Source of the DNA: Arthrobotrys musiformis
Taxonomy: Eukaryota > Ascomycota > Orbiliomycetes > Orbiliales > Orbiliaceae
Direction: 5' to 3'
Length of the DNA: 64,000 bases
Assembly: GCA_036971715.1 (NCBI GenBank)
Contig: JAVHJL010000008.1
Span: 2,356,001-2,420,000 of the forward strand
Shown here: one piece after another, positions 11,364 through 23,636 of the stretch
How the letters are laid out: each line of letters opens with the position of its first letter
How positions within the stretch are numbered: position 1 is the stretch's first letter
Program-made: the position numbers and the translations under genes
Notes under the pieces: generated by a model
Told to the model about the DNA's origin: nothing
The model's database searches: none
The model's input: the letters and a program-made list of their open reading frames with translations, nothing else

Positions 11364-13923
11364 ATGGCCGACAGTACTATCAATCAATCAGGTGGCGCAA
11401 CTTGTGAAGTCGCCCCCAAGGAGCCAATTTTTACATTGGCTTGGGACTGCGACGACCTCGTCCAAAAACTTTTGCACGAGCTGGCAGGAGACAAAAGTGG
11501 CTTCATAGACAGAGAGGCTATAGAAGACTATGAGCGACGGTTCACAGCATGGCAAGAATATCTTGGAGTATTCGCGGAGAAAAGGGCAAGCTTAGACCGC
11601 CGGTTAGATAAACAGCCTGAGATTCAGGGCGTCGTTGTGAGATTACTGTTGATCCTCAGGCGGAACTTCGATCAATGTAAGTGCGGATTCACCTCAAGAA
11701 CCTCTGCCGCTATGCAAGAGACCTGGATTCAGTTTGGGGAGCCTTAATCTAAAATTAGGGTTCATACAGTAATAGAGGTTCAAGGCTTTACCTCAGATAA
11801 TCAATCGAGACCGCATTTAGGGACCTTAGACTCAGATGAACTTGGCGCCTCAGAAGATCTCGACGTGGGTGAAATCCCGTCGGTCGTAGCCTACTCCTGC
11901 GAAGCTATCGAGGAAGCTCTATCAGACCTTAGTCAGGTGGCGGTTGCTATCCGGCAATCTTCGAAGAATAGTGAAACTGCTCGGGCTCGGAAATACGCCT
12001 CCGAACACCTAGATTTAACCTCATACGAAATGCTAAGCATCCTTGCACTCGAGACCCTCTATCCCAGTGCGCCTGAGAGCCTTATATTCCAGCTTAGCCA
12101 AAGTATGGTTGACCGTTATGCCCGCTTGAAGCTGAGAGCTTTTAGGCATGAGCAACTGAGACAAGATATCCGACCGCGACCCCATACTCAGAGAGGCCCT
12201 GGGACTCAGACCGTCGAAATGAATCTGGTTGTTACGACGCTCAAGTCGGAGAACTCGCCATTCCCCCTCGATGTTTCTACCACTCCTCAACTGAATATCG
12301 ATGGAACAGGCCCAGAACAAAATATAAATATACCCTGGCAGCCAGCCCAAACGGTCACGTCTGCAAATCTGACACAATTCCAAGAAAAGTTAGACATTCT
12401 TCGCCGTCCCAAGTCTCGGTCAGGCACGACAGTTGTATTAGCACAGAAGAATGAACCGCCGGTACCTCAGCTCAAAAATGGCCGCCGAATATGTGACTGG
12501 TGTTTTACAAAGCTCGACTACGAGCATGTCGAAAATGGACGGTGGACAATAGCCGGAAGGTATATTTTCTTCAGCCGTATATCTATGAAAGGAAATATTT
12601 GCTAGTTCTCACTCTCAGAAACCCCACAAAATTAGGGAGCACTACTGCAAGGACTTAGAGCCATTCTGCTGCCTATCGGAGGAGTGTGCAGAATCAGTCC
12701 CAACATTTCCATCCTTAAAAGGGTGGAAGATGCACATGTCCCACCATCATCCCAGTTGGGCGCAACATATACACTGGCAAACGCTATGGGGGTGCGATTT
12801 GGAAAGCTCGTACACAACAGTGGGTGGGTTGGCTGAATCGAATGCTGACAACCCCAGAGACAAGGCACCCAATTGCAAGCCGGCTAATATCCATGAGTCT
12901 GATGTACTATTTTCCGCACCAAACAAGCTTCGTGGACATCTTCGTGTGAGCCACCCGAAATTCTGGAGTGATAACAACTTCGATAACCGAGAAGATGCTA
13001 TCTCTTCGATAATTGAGAATTCAATTGTCGAAACCATTTTGGGGCTAGACATCTGTCCTCTTTGTCGCATGAAACCTAAAGATATGCAATACTTCAATTT
13101 AGAGCATTCATCCAGTGATTCTGATCCAAATGTTCCCACAGAAATGGTAAATCATATTGGAGAGCATCTACAGAATATTATGGTCCTGTCGTTACGGCTA
13201 TTCAATATTCAGAATACGCAAGCCGACAACGACGTGTCTGGTGGCAGCATGACACCAACCGAAAGGGCCTATTTTTCCCTCTTAGAATTCTCCGAGGACG
13301 GGTCGGATTCGGACGGATATCCACCACCCTATACCGAACTTTCGGCTGACAGCGACCCAGAAGCTTTCGAAAAATATGAAGTAGAATTTAGAGAACCTCC
13401 AGAGTCGGCCCCACAAGACTGGTCAATTATTAGGGGGGATATTTGGCGAGCGGGGCCCGATCTTGGAGAAATCCAGGAAGCAGGCCCCCAAACTGAATAT
13501 TTGCATAAACCCCCAAAGCAATCAAAAAAATTGAGCATCTACGACTATACTATCGGTTGGGTTACAAACAGAGCCACGATCCAAGGCGATTTTATTCTGG
13601 ATGAGACATACGAGGATTATCAGGCAGGGGCTCCTTTAATCCCAGGTAGAGAATATATTTATACCTTTGGTCGAATTGGGAAACACAAAATCGTGATATT
13701 GGATAGGTTCCAAGTCTTCAAAGAAGGACACTTCAATAGCGACAAGCGTGGAATACAGCACTTCGTATTTGAGTCTCTCAGCGAGTTTCCTGCAGTTAGG
13801 CTTTGGTTGATTTTTGGCGAAATTAACGGTCCAATTAAAATGGAAAACATTCGCATCAATTCCGGAGATATTGTAGTTGGGCAGCTGGGAGCATTGCCTC
13901 CCTCGCCTCCTAGACTTCCATAG
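11364..13923 (+). CDS. AcuF-type zinc-finger protein with degenerate nucleoside-phosphorylase-like C terminus
   Basis: Predicted 796 aa from exons 11364-11676, 11770-12559, 12636-13923, all phases consistent. The N-terminal ~100 residues contain the pattern (YERRFTAWQEYLG, SLDRRL) that opens many fungal STAND and zinc-finger proteins. The middle has cysteine/histidine groups: CDWCFTKLDYEH, CCLSEEC with a distal HMSHHH, then CPLCRMKPKDM and H residues, like oxidoreductase-AcuF-type C2H2 proteins. The end (YDYTIGWV, IYTFGRIGKHKIVI, INSGDIVVGQ) resembles the N-terminal half of the PNP_UDP domain found in fungal NLRs. The glycine-rich loop normally near GIGGG reads GEING, and the domain stops soon after GDIVV, so it is probably not catalytic. 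An intron at 13873-13923 would give an alternative C terminus. It may be a receptor or decoy. Confidence 0.72.
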
Positions 13924-14180
13924 CCATCGAAACTCACCATCAATAATATTGGCCTTGCTGGTTTCCCAAGCTCCGAGATTGTACCCTCTAGTGTCAGAGA
14001 AGATATACTCCGATTTAAAAACCTATCGACAGAGATACTAGGAAGTAAAATGTCAGCTAGAATTGGTCTCACGGTGACTAGAATAGGAAAAAGGCGAAGG
14101 ATGGCACATAGGAGTAGGTTCCCACAATACTCTTACCCCTCAGCTCAGTACATTTCAGGGAATCCTTGAGCTCTAAAAAT

Positions 14181-16249
14181 ATGCTTGGGTCCAACGGTAG
14201 CTCTTTCTGTTTGTATTTAAATATTTGGAGCGCTCTGGTGCGTTTATTTGCGGCCGCGGTTTGTAAGGCGGGAAATAAGGACTAACTAAGCGTCGTTTGC
14301 TATCATATTACAGGCTATCCACGCATTCATTATGGCTGGGCAGGATATAAACCCTTAGAGGAAGACGTGGGTTCCAGCTCTGACACCCACCAACAGAACT
14401 CTGGGGAGGTTGTCGTGGAGGATATAGCTGTTTCAGCTCATCTCCCAGACGACTTCCCGGGCTTGATTATTTGTGGCTACCGCGTGCCGTCTGTACCGAC
14501 TCCCGATTACATAGAATCTCAGGCCGACTGGGGGACGGACGCAGTATCTTTAGCTGCAGAATACAACGCAGGAATGGTCGTCGAGATCTCGCAGACTACC
14601 GCAGCATATGCTGGCGAATTAATCTATAATATGCGCCCCGCTGATGCAATCGAGCATGGACAAAGGGCTAAAGACTATCTTGAAGTCCTAATTAACGGCC
14701 CTATGTTGAATATACCCGATCTCGGGTGCACGGCAGAACGATCCCACTTTCAGATTGATCCCGTGGTTGTTCGGCGAGTAATTCATCCAAAAATGCGGGC
14801 AGCTTGTATTGGATGGGTCTATCATTTGAAGAACAGCCAACATAGACTCCAGGATAACGATCGGATCCACTTATTTCTTAGACAGCAGCTTGTTCCTTGG
14901 GTCGGATCTGTCATGATATTGGGCGGCTGCATCAAATCAATGATCGAAGATCTACAGTCAATAATTATTGATGTGAGTCACATAATCATTCTTTAATCTT
15001 TCCATCAGCTAGTTTAAGTAAGTAGGTACTTATGTGGTGCAAAGTTCTGCTTGTAAGTCTAATATTACCCATGCATTTTCAGGAGGTCCAGAGTCATGAG
15101 ATTTCGACGATGCTATCCCATGCTGCAGCACTCCTCGCTCGCTCGGGTCAAAAAAATCCGCTGCAATGGTACCGCTTCAATGACATGGCAGTCTCTGGGG
15201 AGCGCTTCCCAGACGCGGCTGCTAGTCGGGGTAAACCCTCAACTAGTCTCGTTCCACCCTCAGCTCCAATACACAGACTACCAAAGTGGCTTGTTGCTGA
15301 GATATTGCAATACCTCTCACCGGATGAAATGATCATGGCCATTCAGAATATCAAGGCCTTCCGGAAGGGCCTGGCGTTTTGGAACTCATGTCTAACAAGG
15401 TTTGATAGAACCCAACTGTCGTATTTGTTTTGTTGGAATGAATTCGCTCTTTCGATCGAAGAACCCGATCCTTACAGTCCAGATTTGAGAGATCAAATCT
15501 ATGATGTCATGCGCGAAGACGTGACGAAGTTAAAACGCACAACAGAATTTCCCGTCCCCATGGATAGCCGCTCCCTGGATTTGGTTTGGGGTGCGTTTAT
15601 GAAGCCCAATTATGACGAGAACCTAAGTTCATTCACGGGCCGGAATATAGATCTAGGTCCAGCCGATATTGAAGCCATCTTACGGCGTACGCCTAAAGAA
15701 ATTCGATCTATCCAATTATTTTGCACTAAGGTTATGTCGCTTCACATTGAAACCGGCAGAGGGACTCCAGTTTGCCCCTCGGCTAATCCAATGCATGAAA
15801 TATTCTCCACTTTCCGTGTGATTGGGTCAATAATCACCTGGAGTCAGTATTATCGGGAAACGCCGCCGCGAAAATATCAAAAGCGGGCCTACGATATCGG
15901 AAAAGTAATATCTTGTATTGGAAACATATTTGGAAATAAGGGCGTAAATCTAGTGAGCGATTTGATCGGAACTGAAACAGGGATCGTGGCCAACTATCTC
16001 GAATTTATCCAAAGCTCCAGCCCGGAATTCTTACCCGAAATTCACAACCGTCTCGGGAAGCGGAGGGGCATACATCTTACCACCTTTGCATCATATGCGA
16101 TCTCTGATGATTTCGGAATGGCAAGGCGGCTCCTGGAAGAGGACCCAGAGGCAATAGAAACCTTAGAAGAAAAGTCCGACGAACAATTGATGGAGTGGCA
16201 AGAATTTTGGAATAGTTTTATGGATTTCTTGAGGGCGTGGAGTTCATAA
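14181..16249 (+). CDS. F-box-like protein with NLR-derived N-terminal segment
   Basis: The firm part is exons 14314-14972 and 15083-16249, joined by a GTGAGT intron ending TTTTCAG. The first exon is uncertain; the phase-correct choice is ATG at 14181 with a 16-nt exon (14181-14196), giving about 613 aa. The segment near MRAACIGWVYHLKNS followed by LFLRQQLVPWV looks like the stretch that follows the NACHT ATPase in fungal NLR proteins (normally ..ACLYWVYHL.. then ..FL..HFLHWLEAL), but no NACHT is present. The second half has an F-box-like helix set, IHRLPKWLVAEILQYLS, then unrecognised sequence. It sits 257 bp after the zinc-finger gene on the same strand. It may be a chimera left by NLR turnover, or a real F-box gene. 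A few bases around the first intron decide the N terminus. Confidence 0.6.
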
Positions 16250-19200
16250 ATTCAGTTATCTCTCTCTATATATATAGGTATATATCTATCTCTATATTTA
16301 CATCAAAAACACGTTTCGGTTTAGTGTGGAGTTTCCAATTCAGTCCATATCTACGATGTTAAGTGCTCTACCCGGGATATTATCTCCACTAAAATGTTAA
16401 TTTATTGATTAAAATCCAAAGACTTATTCAAAAGCTTGTTTAAAGCGTTTTGAGATTAGAGCTTCTCAGAAACAAGCCTCGGCTTGGTACGCGTACGAAA
16501 ATACATTCTACAAATACCAGATTGCGTCGAACCTGTAATCATAAGTAGCTACACAAAGCTTGGCTTCCGAGTACCTAGAGGCCTCAGATATACTTTTCAG
16601 GCCGCAGGCATCAAGCTAACAGAATAATATTTATATAGCAAAATATCAATAATGCCTTGAGATATTTGTCCTAAGCCAAGCCAGTGAATATCAAAATAAA
16701 AACGAGATTTTCCTTTCCAGCTTCGGGCAACCAAAATTTATATTCAACAAATACAGAGTGTGCTAGATATGTCTAGCTATCAATATAAGAACATTGAATA
16801 TAGCTCCCGAGATCTCTATCATACATAGACAACCCTCGTTAAAAAACCAATAACAGTAAAAACCCGGCCCGCACCAGGATTAAAAATCTGTTAATTGGAA
16901 AAAGAGCGATTGCCGTTTATATATACACTAGATAATACCTAGGAGACAAATCCCTACACGATTCAGAGTAAAATCCAACTTGCTAGCTCGCCACCACTCT
17001 TTTCAGACCAGTTCGTTTATTCCAACTCCCCTAACTATTATATGAAGTTACCTGGAGGGAGACGACACTGAAAACAATGAATCGGTTATTAATTATTACG
17101 GGAAAACCAAGATTGTAAAAGGGTGGATAAAGGGAAGATACCGGCATGTATATATATAACCTTGAAACCACCCTCAAGTAATTTCTGGATGAATACAACC
17201 CATATGCTGTGGGCATTTGGTCCCTTTTCAACATTTTTGCGCTCAAGTTCGTTTGCTGCGACGCAATTGTTCGTATCGATCTGCTTTCCCTAAAGACAAC
17301 GCCGGCCTGCTTGGGATAAACGTTTCCTAGAGAAGATAAAGATAGTAGTAGTAACAAAAGGAAAACTAACCAACCGCATATATACCAATAAACGATATTT
17401 GTACAGACGATCGCAGTTCAAAGAATTCGCAGCGAAATCATAACATAAATAGTAAGACAACAAATAGAAGATCAGAATGCAATAAAACACACATAATAGA
17501 CCTGAGGAAGGGTATAAAAGGGTCCTCACTCCCATTTTCTTTCCATTTTCTTTCCTTCTTTCTTTCTCTATCTTCTTCGCGGAGGCCTTGGGAGCTCACG
17601 AATTCCCTCGACCCACGTATCTTCTTTTGGACTCAACTCCATCTGAAGATATGTGATGGGCTCTAAGGGGGAGCTTTGAACATGGAAACATGGGCACTGC
17701 TTCCCTCTGGAGATTCCTGCTGCCTAGTTTTTGGTTTACCTTGTCTTTGGCTCAAAGTACTTTGCGCTTAGTCTTAGGCAACCTTCTTTTTTTTTTTTCC
17801 TTGATAGTCTAGGTGATATCCCTAGGCATCGAAGAAAGAAACCACGAAGGTAGGAAGACGAGGTATTACCGTTGCAGATACACATATATGGAGATATAGT
17901 AGTATATCTGCAGTCGGCCCTTGTATTTAGGGCTAGTGCTTGATCGTAGTTGGTTGAGCTAGTAAAGGCTGTGCCGTGGCCGTAAATATCCATATATAAT
18001 GTTTGTTAGCTACCCGAGAATATCAGTATTTTTCGTCAGCTTTAATACGCTCTTTAATATTATGTCAAGTCAAATGATCAAATAGAGCAAAGGAAACGAG
18101 TGGTAATATACATAACCTTCAGGTATTCCAGGGGTTACCAGTGCAATGTCTATTAAATCTGACTGTGAAAAACGAGGGACTCGTGACTCCAAAGTCCTTG
18201 GCTAGCCGGTTATGGTCTCGCCCCAGGCATGAAAACCGTAGACGAAAGCTTGGGTAAAAGAGATAAAGGCCTTGAGGACAGGTTGAAATAAAAGAAAGCA
18301 AAGAAGAAGCTACTTACGGAATACCCAAACCGCACAGACTTGATCCTAAGCTCGTCAACAAATCAAATTATCCCCGCACTCTAAGTGAGCCCTGGAAAGA
18401 TTTTGCGACCAAACATCCCGTCGGGAGATCTCGGAGATCTCAACGAATTGATACTGTGGGTGAGGGGGGTGCAAAATACATCTTGCATAGCACCGACTTC
18501 CGTTTCCCGCAATTCAATACACACTCGAATCAAACACCGTGAAATTGGAATTTTTCGCGGGCTAGGTTCGAAGAAAGATCCATCCCACAGTGTTGCTGGA
18601 GGGTTTTCGGAGCACATCGTTACCTAGGAACAATATTTATACTCTAAGTATACGAATTCTAGAAGAAGGTTGGTTTGTTGGTGAGGATATAGTGCGGACA
18701 ACCATGCTGCGGTATTAGTGCATAGTAAAAGAGGAAGGGAAAATTCTGACGGTAGTGCTAGTGGGCGATGAGAGGGTTTTATACACCCGTCTGTTGTCGA
18801 TCATTAGGTTGCTGGTACCCTAGATCTACGAACCCTACACGCTGCATCTGTGCACGCGGATGGAGTGACTCTGGCCCTTGACAATGCTCCTACTATTGAG
18901 CTGCTCCAGAAACTCATCTAAATGCAACAGATGAATTATCCTTTAGGGATTCGTTATACAATTGATCAAATAGCCTAAAGATATCAGCGCTAGCGGCGAC
19001 TCTAACTATCAAAGGGTCGCGCGTCCCGCCAGAGTCAACGCGGATTTCGGAACTATATACCTCACCCTAGTATACTTGGACCGATATACCAGACTACATT
19101 ACAACTTTAGGGTGTGGTATGAATTTTAGGGCTCGGTTTAGGTCTCCCGGCCGCCTGGCTTAATTGTGTAGGTTCCCGTCTGCTAAATGGTTAATATTCC

Positions 19201-19722
19201 GACTTCTTTTAGGAATTTTTAGGATACCACCCCATGTGCATTTTGGCTCCGCCATTATAATTCGTCTTGCAGCAGTGAGTAAATCGTTTTAGGACACTCG
19301 ATTTAGGAGCCGGGCACTCGCACGCGCATCATCTTGACCAATTGAGAGCAATCGCCCTCCTTTACGAGGCAAACATTGGTTTTGTTCAAAAAAAAAAAAA
19401 AAAGGCATCGCACTCCGAAATTTTTTTTTCTACAGTGAAAAGTGAGAGTATCTGGCGACCGCGAGGCATACGAGCCAATTTACAAATATTTGGTATCTGA
19501 TCGACGGTATGGCATACCGCCAGTCGCAAGCGCAAAGCCGGACATCACCACTACAACGCACAAAATTCAACGTGTCTCGATTAGTCAGTGCATCCCAATG
19601 GAGGTAGTTAGCTACACAAAATCTCGCATGGAATCTCGATACGTAAGAAGTAATTTATAGTCTCGTGAGCTACGCCTTATAGTCTACATGGACAAGGGCA
19701 AAAATACAAAAAAAAGGCATAT
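16250..19722. other. long intergenic, no gene recognised
   Basis: 3.5 kb with only short frames in all six readings. Contains a TA/TC microsatellite around 16260-16300, a pyrimidine tract at 17520-17575 that looks promoter-like but leads to no clear gene, and an A16 run at 19388-19403. Confidence 0.5.
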
Positions 19723-21420
19723 TCACCCAACCTGCCTCGGATCTTGAGGAAACGGCGCAGGCCAACTAACCCCCCTGCTATACGTATACCTCTCCTGCAA
19801 CCTCTTCAAAGTCCCCTGTCCCAGCGGTCCCCTATAATACGCCTTCAAAAACACATAACTGCTCTGCATAGCCTGATAATATGTATAAACCGTCTCCGCC
19901 TCTTCCAACAGAATCTCCAAAATTCGTCGTAGGACCGTATAAGGTAGATCCGTGATCCCTAATGCTGGAGGAGGAGGTAATGGCCGGATGATATAGTCTT
20001 TACCGGCTAGACCACGGACTAGAGAGAGGTATGTCGTTGATAATTTAGCGGAAAGCGGGTAGATTCTTTCCCTTTCGATTGTGACTGTGGACGGACGGGT
20101 TGGCGGCGGTGGAGGGAGGATTATGCATTCTGTCGCAAGGAAGAGGCGGTAGTATTTTTGACGAAGACCGGATTTTGTGAGGGAGATTTTCTCACGGAGG
20201 AGGTCGAAGACTTCAATTAGTGTGAATTTTACGGTCGATGTACCGCATAATTTGCAGCCTGGTAACCTTTTCTTTTGTGGTGGGTTTGGGGTAGACGAGG
20301 GTTCGGCTTGGGCTGTATCTGGGATCATATCATCCGCGGTATGGGTATGACCGGACTGGTTACAATCGCAGTAATCCGGAAATTCCAACGCCCAAAGGCT
20401 CTTACTCGCCGTCCCCAGCGGTTTATAGCAATGTAGACAGATACTCTCGTAAGAGAATCTTTCGTAACAAGGTTGTAGCCACCCTTTCACCGCCTTCGAA
20501 TTCCCTTCTCCCGCACTATCCCCCTCCATTGCGACTTTTCTCTCAATCTCATCTAGATACCCATACTTCATCACCCCCGCCAACTTCAAATCGGATGAAA
20601 TATCAGTACCGCGTCTCGTCTTTATGACTCGTGCTGGGAGTTCATATTCCGGCTTATACCCCGTAAGCCACGACGGCGAAGAAAAGCACAAATGATACTG
20701 TTTCTTATTCATCGAGGCGAAGGTTTCCAGGTTTTCATATTCTGCCAGAAACCTATCGGTCCCCGTCGATATCCTCTGGCTAGCAGACGAAGATGAAGAC
20801 GAGGACAACGAAGACGAAGCCGTGGAGGTTAATGTCGTCAATAGCGGCTGTTTTTGAGTCAATGTTGTTTCCCGCGGACAACGGTGGTGAAGACACCATA
20901 TCGTACTATACTGCCATGGGGAACTAGCATTTGTCGACTTGGCGTACTTGAAAACCGCGAGGTGGATGGGATACAGCGACGGTGGATAAAATACTCCAGT
21001 CGCACTATCCAACAACAATGCTGTGGAACAAGTGGGAGGACATAATAAATGGCTACAATAAGGACATTTATGGGGATTTGAAGGGGTATAATGCGACTGA
21101 GGGGTAAATATCCGTCGATGAATTCGGGTTACACATTTCGCGCGGGAGATATCCGCGGGATCCTTTGATGATGGGATTGGTGGGCATAGATGGCGGAGAC
21201 CCTTTGTGGAAATTGAAAGGGAGACCCGGTCTCTGAAAGTTAGATATTGAAGAATAAGGGAAAGAATATCGAGGGAGAGTGTGAAGAAGGGCGGTTCTTG
21301 GGTTGGGAATGGGGTGGGGGATTCTATTGAGGCTATACGGGCGAGAGACGCGATTGTAGGGCTATGGTCTTTATTACGGTCCCGAGATAACTGAAGTTTC
21401 TGAAGAGCTTTAGATAGCAT
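19723..21420 (-). CDS. F-box-domain protein
   Basis: Single-exon 565-aa protein. An F-box-like motif lies at about residues 44-75 (FFTLSLDILSLILQYLTFRD), the expected SKP1-binding helices of an SCF ubiquitin-ligase substrate receptor. Several CxxC pairs follow (HKCPYCSHLLCPPTC; ICLHCYKPLG; PDYCDCNQ; CKLCG), so it may bind zinc. A serine-rich low-complexity stretch (about residues 200-215) separates the halves. The stop follows a possible GTTGGG splice donor, so a further exon beyond 19723 cannot be excluded. The substrate is unknown. Confidence 0.75.
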   Translation of the reverse strand: MLSKALQKLQLSRDRNKDHSPTIASLARIASIESPTPFPTQEPPFFTLSLDILSLILQYLTFRDRVSLSISTKGLRHLCPPIPSSKDPADISRAKCVTRIHRRIFTPQSHYTPSNPHKCPYCSHLLCPPTCSTALLLDSATGVFYPPSLYPIHLAVFKYAKSTNASSPWQYSTIWCLHHRCPRETTLTQKQPLLTTLTSTASSSLSSSSSSSASQRISTGTDRFLAEYENLETFASMNKKQYHLCFSSPSWLTGYKPEYELPARVIKTRRGTDISSDLKLAGVMKYGYLDEIERKVAMEGDSAGEGNSKAVKGWLQPCYERFSYESICLHCYKPLGTASKSLWALEFPDYCDCNQSGHTHTADDMIPDTAQAEPSSTPNPPQKKRLPGCKLCGTSTVKFTLIEVFDLLREKISLTKSGLRQKYYRLFLATECIILPPPPPTRPSTVTIERERIYPLSAKLSTTYLSLVRGLAGKDYIIRPLPPPPALGITDLPYTVLRRILEILLEEAETVYTYYQAMQSSYVFLKAYYRGPLGQGTLKRLQERYTYSRGVSWPAPFPQDPRQVG

Positions 21421-21840
21421 TTTTAAGAAATTTTACGATGCATTGATGCTAAATCCCGATGTTGTTCATGGCTATGGGGGGTAAGGATGCCGGGTTTTAT
21501 AACACTTCGGATCGGGTGGTCTCAGGTTCGATAGATGTACCCGGTCCACAGCGGTGCCATTCTGTGATTTCTATTGGCTAGATATGCGAGGGGCTAGTTC
21601 GGCCATAATAGCAAGCCTTATCGTCAACCTCGTCCGTGCGTCACATTACGTTAACTTTGTCTAGATATTCTGGTTGGAGATGCAAAAAAGTTAGAGTCGT
21701 TCTAGATTACATGTAAAAGTAAAGTATATGCCATCCCATATGCAATTTTATACAGTGTGCCAAAAAGCCAAATTGCCGCCCCAACTCATGCATAAAGAAG
21801 CTCATGAAATCATCAATATTCATGCGATATGAAACCACGT
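21421..21840. other. intergenic
   Basis: 420 bp between the F-box gene start and the end of LCL3; promoter of the former and 3' region of the latter. Nothing distinct seen. Confidence 0.5.
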
Positions 21841-22911
21841 TTATTTTGTAGCGATCTCACTCTTCCTTCTTTTTACGACTTTAGTCGTTATCGTCGTTGT
21901 CACCGGTTCGATCTTTCTCTTTCTCCCTCGTGTTTCCTCCCCTAGATTCGCAGCGGTACTGCTGCTACTGCTAACGCCTCTCTTGCCTTTAACCTTCTCG
22001 CCTGTGCTTTCCTTCCCTTTATCTGCGATCGCGGTACTAGGAGTAAACGGTCCTTCCTTTCCTCCAAACCTCGCTTTATACTGCCCAGGGCTCTCGTATT
22101 TGCCCTTCAGCCCCCATATTCCAATTTTCTTAGCCCTAGCCTCCTCCTCCGCAGCTCGGTACTTCTTTTCCATCCCCTGGCGTTTTCCAAATTCTATACC
22201 ATAGGTACCCTCGTAAACTTGCGCCATGCCAGATTTAAGCATTAATAACCCGACATCGTGTTTGAATCCCAGTAGCCCTAGGATTCCGTTCCGTTTCATG
22301 GAGACGGAGCATACGACACGTTCGTACTGATCGCGACGCAGGAGGTGGGCGCGGACGTTATGCGACGTGAGGAGGTTGGAGAGGTAGGTTAAGGATTCGG
22401 ATGAGTGTGGTTGTGAGGGTTTACCGAAGTGTGCACCTTCTGGTGCATCCACGCCAGCTATGCGTATGTGAATCTGCATAAACAAGATTATTAGAGATCG
22501 ACATAGCCATTATTGAGTTGGAAGAAGAAGCGTGCGTACCGTCTGCCCTTTGAGCATCTTCCTTCCCTCGGGAACCTGCCGTAACCAACCCCAACCCGTC
22601 AATCGTCCGCCAGGTGTATGGAACAAGCGAAAGTTATCCGCATCCCCCACGCTGACGACTTTCCCATATAAACCCTTCCGACGAAAAAAATGCGGGGGTA
22701 GGGAATTGGAATCAGGATATCGCTTTAAGAAATTTCGATAAACGTATACTAATGTCAAAGTTGCTGTCGCAGCGGTGATTGATGGAAGTATAATATCAAT
22801 CGTAGAGGGTGGTAGAGATGTTATACCGGCTATTCGAGATTTTAGGTTGTTATAAGAGCGAATAAGAGGATGCTCAGGCGGTGGAGGTGGTGGAGAGATC
22901 CATGGCGGCAT
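21841..22911 (-). CDS. LCL3: probable endonuclease LCL3 (staphylococcal nuclease fold)
   Basis: Membrane-anchored, mitochondrial nuclease family. Exons 22911-22540 and 22473-21841 (334 aa); donor GTACGC, acceptor TATGCAG, phase 0. One hydrophobic segment (about residues 40-60, IILPSITAATATLTLVYVY) precedes the SNase domain. Conserved landmarks are GDADNFRLFHTPGGRLTGWG, then IHIRIAGVDAPEGAHFG across the splice junction, RRDQYERVVCSV (catalytic arginine region), and a C-terminal YESPGQYK motif. The lysine/arginine- and serine-rich tail is longer than in typical LCL3 (about 230-300 aa). The N terminus is proline-rich; an upstream start is possible but not needed. Confidence 0.92.
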
Positions 22912-23636
22912 TGCGACAGCTTGTTGAGTATGGTCCTTGTAGTCGGGAGGTATCGTAAGAATCGGATATAGTATGCTGAACAGGTTTTAGAGGTGCGGAT
23001 GGAGGCATTTCCTCTTGTGTCTTCGTGGTGAATCGCAAGCTCCCTATTTCGCGTGAGACGGGGTGTGTCCGGGGTGGACAGCTGGCTAGTGGAATTCGAA
23101 CCGCGTGACGATTGAGATTGAACGTGGCTGGGGGTAGGCAATCAATCCGTGTACGCCTCCGCTGTATAACTTGAGTAGAAAGGATAGATGGATGGCCAGT
23201 TCAAGTTAATGAGTAGCCGATGATGTTTGGATTTTGGTATGTCGATGCCTCGAAGATGAGGCTCACTCTGAGTCGTGTGTAAGCTGCTGCTGCATCTTCG
23301 GTTCGGAGGAAAGTGTGGTTGTGGTATCAGGAGATGATGGCGCTAGCCCGCTTTGGGTAATTTAGGCTCAACACCAAATCTCATAGCATGTCTGTAGACG
23401 ATATGCGAAAATCCGACTTTGGTTTATAGACCAGGTATTATAATAAGTCAACGTTACAAGCGAAAGGACTGGTAAGACGGCAGTATAAGCATTTTATCAT
23501 ATGGCTCACTTGTGCCAAAATACCGTCTTCTGGGATTATCTCTGGTGTGTCCAGCCCAACGGTATATTCCATATTCAGATCCTCTCCAAAAACAAGATTA
23601 TATCGTAACATGCATACTTAGTAGATATACAATAGA
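22912..23636. other. intergenic (LCL3 promoter side)
   Basis: 725 bp. Holds a 99-codon minus-strand frame running into LCL3 that has no recognisable features and is read here as LCL3 5' leader. No other signal. Confidence 0.45.

Noticed and set aside
18381..18627. Overlapping ~80-codon frames on both strands
   Set aside because: Unrecognised, short, no splice or promoter support.
22842..23141. 99-codon minus-strand frame upstream of LCL3
   Set aside because: No similarity to LCL3 N termini, overlaps the LCL3 start in another frame; read as 5' leader.
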